Shown one piece after another: positions 8,584 to 15,735 of a stretch of 59,037 bases of DNA; position 1 is the stretch's first letter; the number at the start of each line of letters is the position of its first letter. A program made the translations under genes and the position numbers. A model generated the notes under the pieces. That model was not told the DNA's origin, did no database searches, and saw only the letters and a program-made list of their open reading frames with translations. This stretch comes from Rhodovulum adriaticum (GTDB lineage Bacteria; Pseudomonadota; Alphaproteobacteria; Rhodobacterales; Rhodobacteraceae). The stretch covers positions 1 to 59,037 of the forward strand of contig NZ_SLXL01000016.1 of the NCBI RefSeq assembly GCF_004345735.1, given 5' to 3'.

Positions 8584-11500
8584 CGGCTTGGTCTGCCGCG
8601 TTGCTGGTTCCCTGCCCCACAATCCGGGCCAGAATGCTGACCGTGTCGATCCCGTCCCCATGCGGCAGGAACACCCGCAGCTGGAAGGCAATGATCTCGG
8701 TGAAACACCCCATGGCCTTGAGGCCTTCGATCATGCCCTTGTCCGCACCGCCCAGCTCAAGGCGCATCTCGCCTGCGACCCGGCGACGGGTCAGCGTCAG
8801 ACCCCGGCCCAGATCGACCGGCGTGGTGGTGCCAAGAGCCGCAGTCAGCATCTCCTGTGGCGTTTGCGGGTTAGAAACGAGGAAGCTGGCGCGCAGCGCG
8901 GCCGCCCCTTCCTCGCTCAGCGTGCGCCCGATCATGGCGGTCGCCCCGTCCGGCGTGACGCGGTAGATGCGTTCATTCGTGGTCGGGATGTCCTTCCAGA
9001 TCGGCAACAGCAGCCCGGTCAGCAGGTAGAGCTTGGTTGTGGTGGTTTTTGGCAGGGACGCTGCCTCGGCATCCCAAAGCTTTGCAAACTCGGGCCTGTC
9101 GATGTCTTCCCAGGCCGAAGACGTGAACCGAGCCTCTTCGAGATAGCTAGACCCGTTTGGCCGCACCGCCTTGCGCATCAGTGTGACAATATCCTCGTCA
9201 TACATCTGCATGGGGCGCGCCGAGATGAGCGCCGCGCGACCGGAGGCGCGATTGACCATCGGTAACTTGTCGGGATTGCGCGACATGGCCTCTTCGGCGT
9301 CCAGCACATACACTGGGTCGGTGACCTCCAGCCCGATAATCCGCGTCACGGCGCCGGATTTCGGGCAGGTCCAGAGATCCTCGGTGGAGACCTGTTCTAT
9401 CTTGTCGCCGCGTAGGGTTTCCACGCCGAGATCGAGCGTGCCCGCCGCGCGCGCCCGTTCCGTCTGATCGGCAATCCGGCGCATGAACTCGGCAAAGAGT
9501 GCGTTCTGCATGTGGATGGGAAGGGCAAGCACCCGGTTGAGAAACCGCTGGATCGGGGGAAGCTCCTCAAGGAGCACCCCGTCCTTGTCGATCAGCCGCA
9601 GGGCGGTCCAGTCGGTGAAGCTCTCGTAGCTCATCGCCTCAGCGCGCCCGGCGGCAAGATCGGCGAAATACCCACGCAGCGCCGCTCGCGCGATCGGGCT
9701 TTCGAGATTGTCCTCCTCGCGGAACATGCCTTGCGAGCCGGTCTCGCGCTGACCCTTGGTCAAGGCCCCCAGCTGGTCGAGGCGCTTGGCTATAGTCGAG
9801 GTGAAACGCTTTTCGCCATGCACATCCGAGGTGCAGACCCGGAAGAAGGGCGCGCTGACTTGGGCAGAGCGATGCGTGCGGCCGAGCCCCTGGATGGCCG
9901 CATCGGCGCGCCAGCCGGGCTCCAGCAGGTAGTGCCGCCGCCGTTTCTGGTTCTTCGCCGTTTGCGCCGCATGATACGACCGGCCCGTACCGCCCGCATC
10001 GGAGAAGATAAGGATATCCTTATCACCGTCCATGAAGGCTTGGGTTTCGGATGAATTGCTGCTGGCGGCGCGCTTTTCGATGAAGAGATGACCATCCTCG
10101 GCCTTGAGGGGTCGGATGGACCGCCCCGTGACTTCTGCCACGGCCTCGTCGCCAAAGGCCCAGAGGATCTGATCCAGCGCCGAGGGGATCGGCGCCAGCG
10201 TCATCAACTCCATCATGGCCGCGTCACGCAGAGCGAGCGCCTCGCGCGAGACGACCAGCGCGCCAGTTTCATCCCGAAGCGGCTCAGCCACCATGTTGCC
10301 GTCGATCTCCACGAGCTTTTGGGCATGGATCGGAAAAGCCTGTTCGAGGTAGGCGAGAACATAGTCGCGTGGCGTCAAGGCACCCTCGACGAGTTCATCC
10401 TCCGGGTCCATCGTCTCAAGCCGACGCTTCAACAGGCTCTCACCCGTCGAGACCACCTGGATGACGCAAGCCTTGCCTGCCGCCAGATCGTCCGCGATGG
10501 CGTGGATGATGGTCGGGGCCTTCATGCCCATCAGCAGATGATTGAAGAAACGCTGCTTTGTGCTCTCGAAGCGGGACTTGGCCGAGGCGCGTGCTGCCGA
10601 GGCATTGGTCTCTCCCGAGGCATCGTTGACGCCGGTGGCTGTCAAAGCGGCTTCGAGATTGTGGTGGATTGTGCGAAAGGCTCCCGCATAGGCGTCGTAG
10701 ATCTCGATCTGGGCCGGGGTGAGCGCGTGTTCGAGCACGTCATACTCCACGCCATCGAAGCTGAGGGCGCGGGCCGTGTAGAGGCCGAGCGTCTTGAGAT
10801 CGCGCGCGACCACCTCCATGGCGGCGACACCGCCAGCTTCCATCGCAGAAACGAAGCTCTCGCGGCTTGGGAAGGGGTATTCCGGCCCCTGCCCCCAGAG
10901 ACCAAGACGCGCGGCATAGGCCAGGTTGTGCACGCTCGTGGCACCCGTGGCCGAAATGTAGAAGACGCGAGCGCGGGGTGCTGCCAGTTGCAGCCGCAGG
11001 CCTGCAAGGCCCTGCTGGGAGGGTTTGACCCCCCTGCCCTGCTCGGACCCGGCCGCGTTCTGCATGGCATGGGCCTCATCAAAGGCCAGTACGCCGTCGA
11101 AGTCTTCGCCCATCCAGTCGAGGGTCTGGCTCAGTCGCGTGGTGCCACATTTGCCCGCGGACCGCAGCGTGGCGTAGGTGACGAAGAGGATACCGTCGCC
11201 CATCGGGACGGGCTGATCCGGTTTCCATTTTGAGAGCGGCTGGATGTCGGCTGGCGAGCCGCCGAGATCGGTCCAGTCGCGGATGGCGTCCTCGATGAGC
11301 GTGGCGGATTTGGAAACCCAGATCGCCTTTCTGCGCCCGGCCAGCCAGTTCACGAGAATGAGCCCCGCGCATTCGCGCCCCTTGCCGCAACCGGTGCCGT
11401 CGCCGAGGAAATAGCCAAGGCGATAGGCACGTGCGTCTGGATCATCATCGGCGCGCGTCAGCTTGGTCTGGTCGTCATCGATCGCGAACCGACCCGGCAG

Positions 11501-12841
11501 GTCGCGCCCATGGGCGTCATGCGCCATGATGATGGTTTCCAGCTGCGCCTCGGAGAGATGTCCCTCCTCGATCAACCGTGCGGGCAGGCGCAAGTCATCA
11601 CTGCCCGTGTTTGAGGGCATGGGCGGGGCAACCGAGGCCATGGCGATGCTCTCGACGAGCGGCGTGGGATGTTCTTGCGCACCCGCGATCTCGATCCGCT
11701 GCGGACGGTAGCGCGCATAGATGTCCGAGATGGGCGTGTTGTCGCGCGGGATATCGAGGCTCTTGAAAGTGAGCGGGACAACGGCATTGGCCCGAGATTT
11801 GGAGGCGGCGACAGGCGCAGCAGCGGTCTTGCGCGGGGCAGATGATGGAACGATCGGTCGCGCATGAGGGATCGCTTCAGCCCGTTGGACGGGGCGCATC
11901 TCGGGCCGGGTCGCGGCAACTGCGTCGACAAAAGGAAGGGCTTCATCCAAGTCCCGGACACTGGCGCGGATCATTTCGCCGTCCTCCTGCACCTTGTCGA
12001 AGACCATCAGCTGGGTTTCGACAGAGGTGCCGAGCTTGCGATAGACCTGTCCCGGCATCGTCAGCGCCAATCGCGGCGTCAGGAGACCGCAGGCGCGGGA
12101 CCAATGCGCGGCATCGCGTTCGGGCGTGAATCCCGGCGGCATGATCGCCACCAGCCGCCCGCCGGGTGCCAGGCGCTTTGCAGCCGCGATGAGATGCTTG
12201 GCGGCGATGTGCTTGTCTCGGGAGCGATCGACCGAGGAGGCGAAGGGCGGGTTCATCACCACGACCTCGGGTAGAACCGGCGTCTGCAGCAGATCATCGA
12301 TATGCTCGCCGTCATGGCCTGTGACCTCGCCGCCGAAAACCGCGCGCAGGAGGCGCTGGCGAAAGGGGTCGATCTCGTTGAGCAGAAGCGTGGCACCGGC
12401 CCGGGCGGCGAAAGCAGCCAGGGCACCGGTGCCAGCCGAGGGCTCCAGAACGGTCTCGCCCTTGCGGATCGCCGCGGCCCGCAAAACCAGCGCCGCGAAT
12501 GGCAGCGGCGTGGAAAACTGCTGTAGCCGGATCTGCTGCTCTGACCGGCGGGTTTCCGTCAGGAGCCGTGAGGCAAGTAGCCTTGCAGCGGCGGTGTCAC
12601 CTGCCGCGCCGTTCCCACGCAGCAGCACCTGGACAGCCGCTGCCTGCATCATGTCATAGGCCATGCGCCAGTCCCAGGCGCCACCGGCATCGCTGCCATG
12701 AAACGTCTCGCGCATGATACGCGCGAGCGCTGAACTGCGCAGGGGCTGGTCATCGACCTCCGTGCCGATTTGCGCGAGGGCAGAGGCGAGATCGGCTTCG
12801 GAGATTGCGAGAGCCGGGTTGGCCGTTCTGGGTTTGGACAT
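8579..12841 (-). CDS. Strawberry-notch-like helicase with N-terminal methyltransferase domain
   Basis: 1420 residues from ATG at 12841, preceded by AAAGGAAAATCCCC. Residues about 100-300 form a class I methyltransferase: SAM loop VLEPSAGTGALAAF, then NEIDPF and the N6-adenine-type motif VVMNPPFASS. The central and C-terminal parts form a superfamily 2 ATPase of the strawberry-notch kind: GDGTGCGKGRECAGL (Walker A), VLAFDEAHAM (Walker B), YISATGATS, and a C-terminal half with SDAGGTGRSYHA and the motif VI-like GLGRTHRSAQ. Such giant proteins are carried by plasmids and phages of alphaproteobacteria; plausible roles are DNA modification with translocation, protection from restriction, or recombination. 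All key motifs are intact. Apparently monocistronic, bracketed by two copies of the same hairpin element. Confidence 0.85.
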   Translation of the reverse strand: MSKPRTANPALAISEADLASALAQIGTEVDDQPLRSSALARIMRETFHGSDAGGAWDWRMAYDMMQAAAVQVLLRGNGAAGDTAAARLLASRLLTETRRSEQQIRLQQFSTPLPFAALVLRAAAIRKGETVLEPSAGTGALAAFAARAGATLLLNEIDPFRQRLLRAVFGGEVTGHDGEHIDDLLQTPVLPEVVVMNPPFASSVDRSRDKHIAAKHLIAAAKRLAPGGRLVAIMPPGFTPERDAAHWSRACGLLTPRLALTMPGQVYRKLGTSVETQLMVFDKVQEDGEMIRASVRDLDEALPFVDAVAATRPEMRPVQRAEAIPHARPIVPSSAPRKTAAAPVAASKSRANAVVPLTFKSLDIPRDNTPISDIYARYRPQRIEIAGAQEHPTPLVESIAMASVAPPMPSNTGSDDLRLPARLIEEGHLSEAQLETIIMAHDAHGRDLPGRFAIDDDQTKLTRADDDPDARAYRLGYFLGDGTGCGKGRECAGLILVNWLAGRRKAIWVSKSATLIEDAIRDWTDLGGSPADIQPLSKWKPDQPVPMGDGILFVTYATLRSAGKCGTTRLSQTLDWMGEDFDGVLAFDEAHAMQNAAGSEQGRGVKPSQQGLAGLRLQLAAPRARVFYISATGATSVHNLAYAARLGLWGQGPEYPFPSRESFVSAMEAGGVAAMEVVARDLKTLGLYTARALSFDGVEYDVLEHALTPAQIEIYDAYAGAFRTIHHNLEAALTATGVNDASGETNASAARASAKSRFESTKQRFFNHLLMGMKAPTIIHAIADDLAAGKACVIQVVSTGESLLKRRLETMDPEDELVEGALTPRDYVLAYLEQAFPIHAQKLVEIDGNMVAEPLRDETGALVVSREALALRDAAMMELMTLAPIPSALDQILWAFGDEAVAEVTGRSIRPLKAEDGHLFIEKRAASSNSSETQAFMDGDKDILIFSDAGGTGRSYHAAQTAKNQKRRRHYLLEPGWRADAAIQGLGRTHRSAQVSAPFFRVCTSDVHGEKRFTSTIAKRLDQLGALTKGQRETGSQGMFREEDNLESPIARAALRGYFADLAAGRAEAMSYESFTDWTALRLIDKDGVLLEELPPIQRFLNRVLALPIHMQNALFAEFMRRIADQTERARAAGTLDLGVETLRGDKIEQVSTEDLWTCPKSGAVTRIIGLEVTDPVYVLDAEEAMSRNPDKLPMVNRASGRAALISARPMQMYDEDIVTLMRKAVRPNGSSYLEEARFTSSAWEDIDRPEFAKLWDAEAASLPKTTTTKLYLLTGLLLPIWKDIPTTNERIYRVTPDGATAMIGRTLSEEGAAALRASFLVSNPQTPQEMLTAALGTTTPVDLGRGLTLTRRRVAGEMRLELGGADKGMIEGLKAMGCFTEIIAFQLRVFLPHGDGIDTVSILARIVGQGTSNAADQAA

Positions 12842-12883
12842 GGGGATTTTCCTTTGGATCAGGGTCTGAGTTCCAAAGGACAA

Positions 12884-12906
12884 AAAGCCCGCTTTCGCTT
12901 TTCAGG
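12884..12906. repeat. Recurrent spacer hairpin element, copy 3
   Basis: AAAAGC (12883-12888) pairs with GCTTTT (12897-12902) across an 8-base loop, with TCAGG following. About 42 bases upstream of the strawberry-notch start codon. Almost identical to copy 2. Confidence 0.5.
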
Positions 12907-12943
12907 GTGACGTAGTCAGACCGCGCCGACCTCAAAGGCTTGG

Positions 12944-13096
12944 TCAGGACTTGGGTTCGACCTGCCGCTTCGCATCAATCAATGCCTGTGCGGCCTGCAT
13001 CACCTGAACCTGAGATGTTCCCGAGCGTGCATCCTCCAGCGCGGCCTGCACCTGCGCGCAAAACCACGTGTCATAAGAATTCGCTTCAGCGGCCAC
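12944..13096 (-). CDS. Stability determinant / antitoxin-like small protein, no toxin partner next to it
   Basis: 50 residues from GTG at 13096; an ATG-initiated longer frame is less likely because it would cross the neighbouring gene. The pattern SYDTWFCAQVQAAL-EDARSG-QVMQAAQALIDAKR matches the short plasmid 'stability determinant' family, usually the antitoxin encoded just before a ParE/RelE toxin. Here the next gene downstream is the strawberry-notch gene, so the antitoxin appears orphaned. It overlaps the preceding 54-residue gene by 11 bases. Confidence 0.5.
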   Translation of the reverse strand: MAAEANSYDTWFCAQVQAALEDARSGTSQVQVMQAAQALIDAKRQVEPKS

Positions 13097-13250
13097 GGAA
13101 ATGCTCCTCGAGCCCGATATCCAGCAGCTTGCCGAGGTCATCGGGCATGTCTGCAACGCGCACAGCAATTGGGAAACGGTGCCCCGTCAGGTCAGGCGCG
13201 CATTGCTCCTCTAGACCGAGGTGCTGCCTATCCTTTTCCGTCTCATTCAT
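13086..13250 (-). CDS. Small hypothetical protein upstream of stability determinant
   Basis: 54 residues from ATG at 13250 with GGAGAAAGCACA upstream. The protein is acidic at first, then HRFPIAVRVADMPDDLGKLL and ends EEHFRGR. The good ribosome site, the overlap with the next small gene and the inverted repeat just upstream support it as real. I do not recognise the family; it could be a regulator or partner of the stability determinant. Confidence 0.45.
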   Translation of the reverse strand: MNETEKDRQHLGLEEQCAPDLTGHRFPIAVRVADMPDDLGKLLDIGLEEHFRGR

Positions 13251-13266
13251 TGTGCTTTCTCCGACC

Positions 13267-13318
13267 GCATTATCAGCCGATGCTACATCTTCGAGCGTGG
13301 CGTCGTAAATGATAATGC
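13267..13318. promoter_or_regulatory. Inverted repeat upstream of the small gene pair
   Basis: Nine-base arms GCATTATCA (13267-13275) and TGATAATGC (13310-13318) are perfect complements separated by 34 bases, starting 17 bases upstream of the 54-residue gene. The proximal arm includes a GATAAT that could be the -10 element. The arrangement fits an operator for autoregulation of an antitoxin-type operon (inference). Confidence 0.45.
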
Positions 13319-13344
13319 CAAAGGGTCATAGCAAGCTGGCCCAC

Positions 13345-13863
13345 TTACCGATCGGGCACCGCTTCAAGGGATTTCTCGAACCGCTTGCCTGCCGCTGCAG
13401 CTTCTTTCAAGAGCGCGTCGAAATTGTCAGGTGGGTTGCCATCTTCCAGCATCCCTTTGAACGTCGCATAGGCATCCGTCTTGCTGCCATAGGCGCGCAG
13501 GGTCTTGTCGTCGTTCACCCATGCCACCACGATGACCTTCGCATCGCTGTTGAACCGGTAGAACAGCCGATACTGCTGGAAGAATTTCGCCCGGAACCAG
13601 TGCTTGCGGTGATCGCCGAGTGTGCCGCCTTGCCGGAAGGCGGCGGCACCCGGATCTGCAGGTATGGCCTCGGTGACCAGCTTGAAGATGGCGGCCAGCC
13701 GTTTCGTCGGGTTTTTCTTGTGCCAGGTCTTGGGATCGCGAGCCTTACGCGCCTCTACCTCCTCGACCAGCCCTTCGAGCTGGTCCAGAAAGAGTGGGTG
13801 CGCATAAATCGACCATCCATTCACGACAAGGGGCGCTTGGGCGGGCACGCTATCGCCGCTCAT
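13345..13863 (-). CDS. yhaV: YhaV family ribonuclease toxin
   Basis: 172 residues; ATG at 13863 overlaps the antitoxin stop (ATGA). The sequence follows the YhaV/RelE-like pattern: VVNGWSIYAHPLFLDQLEGL at the N-terminus, then KTWHKKNPTKRLAAIFKL, and the core FRQGGTLGDHRKHWFRAKFF, YRLFYRFNSDAKVIVVAWVND with the RAYGSKTDAYATFKGMLEDG end. YhaV is a translation-dependent mRNA interferase that stops growth when its antitoxin is lost. It is paired with the PrlF gene directly upstream, as in the classical prlF-yhaV module, and should stabilise the plasmid by killing plasmid-free cells. Confidence 0.9.
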   Translation of the reverse strand: MSGDSVPAQAPLVVNGWSIYAHPLFLDQLEGLVEEVEARKARDPKTWHKKNPTKRLAAIFKLVTEAIPADPGAAAFRQGGTLGDHRKHWFRAKFFQQYRLFYRFNSDAKVIVVAWVNDDKTLRAYGSKTDAYATFKGMLEDGNPPDNFDALLKEAAAAGKRFEKSLEAVPDR

Positions 13864-14186
13864 TCATCCTCGAGCGATAGCGGCGCATCGAGATCGACAT
13901 CAACGTCTCCGACCAGTGCTGCAAGACGGTCATGCAAAGCCCCATCGAAAGCCCGAATGCGGTCCGGATGCGCCTTGATATCGGCCTCGACAAAATCGAG
14001 AAAGGCTCCGAGCACGGGATCTTCCTCGTCGCTGCGCACGGGCTCGATATAGACCCTGCCACTCGGCTCGGTGCAGTAACGAATCTGGTCGCCCTTGCCC
14101 AGCTTGAGCTGTTTGCGCACACCCGCCGGCACGGTCGTCTGATACCGATCCGTGAGTTTCGAGACATCTTGTGCGAGGGCTGTCAT
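13860..14186 (-). CDS. prlF: PrlF family antitoxin (AbrB/MazE-type DNA-binding)
   Basis: 108 residues from ATG at 14186 with AGGAGACTGCC upstream. Residues 10-50 form the swapped-hairpin AbrB fold: LTDRYQTTVPAGVRKQL, KGDQIRYCTE, GRVYIEPV. The acidic C-terminal half (DPVLGAFLDFVEADIKAHPD and an LDAPLSLEDE tail) would wrap the toxin. It neutralises YhaV and in known systems represses its own operon. A palindrome 41-60 bases upstream is a good operator candidate. Confidence 0.9.
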   Translation of the reverse strand: MTALAQDVSKLTDRYQTTVPAGVRKQLKLGKGDQIRYCTEPSGRVYIEPVRSDEEDPVLGAFLDFVEADIKAHPDRIRAFDGALHDRLAALVGDVDVDLDAPLSLEDE

Positions 14187-14226
14187 GGCAGTCTCCTGAA
14201 GAAAAGGGGCTTTGCTGCCCGCGATA

Positions 14227-14246
14227 GGTAATGCATTTGCATTGCC
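14227..14246. promoter_or_regulatory. Palindromic operator candidate of prlF-yhaV
   Basis: GGTAATGCA (14227-14235), two T residues, then TGCATTGCC (14238-14246); the arms are inverted repeats with a single mismatch. It lies where the promoter of prlF should be, consistent with binding by an AbrB-fold dimer. Confidence 0.55.
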
Positions 14247-14310
14247 TTGTCAAGACAAGCCGCAGCATCTGCTGTCGCCGGGCAGGTCGATGAACCGTCC
14301 GGCGCAGGAC

Positions 14311-14964
14311 CTAATTTCGCCCCGCCAGGAACTCCGCCAGCACCGGGCTAGCCGCACCTTTCGTGGAGCTGAGCAGCTCCGAGCCCGCAAGCGAGGCCTT
14401 CGACAGGCGTACGAGCCCACCAGTTTCCTCGATGCGGTAGCAGCGGCGCTTTTGCCGCCCACGCCTGTAGTGGGTCGCGGTGACAATCTGGCAGGTACTG
14501 CCATCGGTGAGCGTCACAGGGGTGGCGAGCTTGATCTTGTCGCCTTCCTCGTAGTCCGGGATCGCAGCCCAGTCCTGGCAGCGCTGGCGCCAGGCATGAG
14601 CATAGCTGTCTGGGTCTTTCAGCTCGGACAGCAGGGCCAATAGGCTCAGTGGCGCGCGGGATTCGACCGGTCCCGCGCTTTCCTCCATGTCCTTGTAGCC
14701 CCAGCAGCCGTCATCATATCGGGTAAGGAATACGGCGGCGAAAGTGATCGAGCCGTCAGGATCGGTGACATAGGTCGCGTCCTCGACAGGGGTGCCGTCG
14801 CGATTGGTAACCCTAGCCGCTGCATACCAGGTGGAGCCAACCTTGCAGGCCTTGACCAGTTCAGTTTTGCGCGTGTCGCCCTCAAAGGTGCAGAGCCGGG
14901 CAATTTCCGCTTTCTCATCCGCGTAGGATTTGACGCGGCCGTCGGTGTAGAACAGCCATCCCAT
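14311..14964 (-). CDS. DUF6927 family plasmid protein
   Basis: 217 residues from ATG at 14964, with AAGGACTCTGAG upstream. The N-terminus MGWLFYTDGRVKSYADEKAE and IARLCTFEGDTRK are typical of DUF6927. Later strings include TWYAAARVTNRDG, RYDDGCWGYKDMEESAGP and a C-terminal RRCYRIEETGGLVRLSKASL. No membrane or signal segment; beta-rich, and no catalytic motif that I can identify. Conserved among alphaproteobacterial plasmids and integrative elements; role unknown. Confidence 0.7.
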   Translation of the reverse strand: MGWLFYTDGRVKSYADEKAEIARLCTFEGDTRKTELVKACKVGSTWYAAARVTNRDGTPVEDATYVTDPDGSITFAAVFLTRYDDGCWGYKDMEESAGPVESRAPLSLLALLSELKDPDSYAHAWRQRCQDWAAIPDYEEGDKIKLATPVTLTDGSTCQIVTATHYRRGRQKRRCYRIEETGGLVRLSKASLAGSELLSSTKGAASPVLAEFLAGRN

Positions 14965-15065
14965 CTCAGAGTCCTTTCTCTCATTGGGGAATTGTTGTCG
15001 CCAATGTCCCGAGAGGGCCGCCGGCCCGGCAGGGTATTGGCGATGCATGTTTGAGAAAGGGCGCG

Positions 15066-15659
15066 TTACGCCGCCCTCCGGTCATCGATTTCCATCAGCG
15101 CATCGAGCGGCACGCGGTAGGGCTGCATGGCGTCAAAATCCTCGCAATTGCCACAGTTCTGCACGATCGCAAAGGTGTCGCAGGCATCCTTGAGGATGAC
15201 CCTGAAGGTGCCACCGAGGCCCGAGGGCACTTCGTAGGTCCCGCCGATGAGATAGTCCGAGGCCCGGCGCACGAAGACGCGGATGCTGTGGCCATCGGTG
15301 GTGAGCCGGATGGCCCCTCGCCCCCGGTCGATGAGCACCTGCACGTCATCCAGGATGTCGGTGTAAAACTGGCCGGTCAGATCGCGAAACGCCATGCGGC
15401 GCTGCGCCATCCAGTCGGTGTCCCGAAACGGGTTCATGCCGTCGGCGAAGGCGAAGGAGGGATCGGCCTGCTCGGTGGTAACGATACGGGTGGTCGTGCC
15501 ATCGATGCCGTTTGAGCGCAGATGCACACCATTGCCGACGATGAGGATCAGGGCCGGCCTGTCCACGGGCCCGTTCCAGTTGGGCAGGAAGGTCTTGCAG
15601 GCACGCGCATGTGCGATTTGCGCCGCAACAGCGGAGGCAGAGAACTTGAGAATAGCCAT
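15066..15659 (-). CDS. Hypothetical plasmid protein
   Basis: 197 residues from ATG at 15659, where MAILKFSASAVAAQIAHARA begins; the longer frame upstream is low-complexity Arg/Ser and rejected. The ribosome site is weak (GAAAGACATCCCC). The protein has a hydrophobic strand PALILIVGNGVHLRS, an NPFRDTDWMAQRRMAF region and LIGGTYEVPSGLGGTFRVIL. A CGNCEDF pair of cysteines near residue 176 could bind metal. No recognised family. Its stop lies inside a GGGCG/CGCCC hairpin that probably terminates the transcript. Confidence 0.6.
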   Translation of the reverse strand: MAILKFSASAVAAQIAHARACKTFLPNWNGPVDRPALILIVGNGVHLRSNGIDGTTTRIVTTEQADPSFAFADGMNPFRDTDWMAQRRMAFRDLTGQFYTDILDDVQVLIDRGRGAIRLTTDGHSIRVFVRRASDYLIGGTYEVPSGLGGTFRVILKDACDTFAIVQNCGNCEDFDAMQPYRVPLDALMEIDDRRAA

Positions 15660-15735
15660 GGGGATGTCTTTCTGTTCGGTTTGGAAGGGTCGACCCGCGC
15701 GGGCGGCATGGTCCACGCGCGGGTCGCGTGAGGAC

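Noticed and set aside
10088-11233. A 381-residue plus-strand open frame, and several other long frames antisense to the strawberry-notch gene
   Set aside because: They are GC-driven shadows of a gene with clear helicase and methyltransferase motifs, and have no ribosome sites or recognisable domains.
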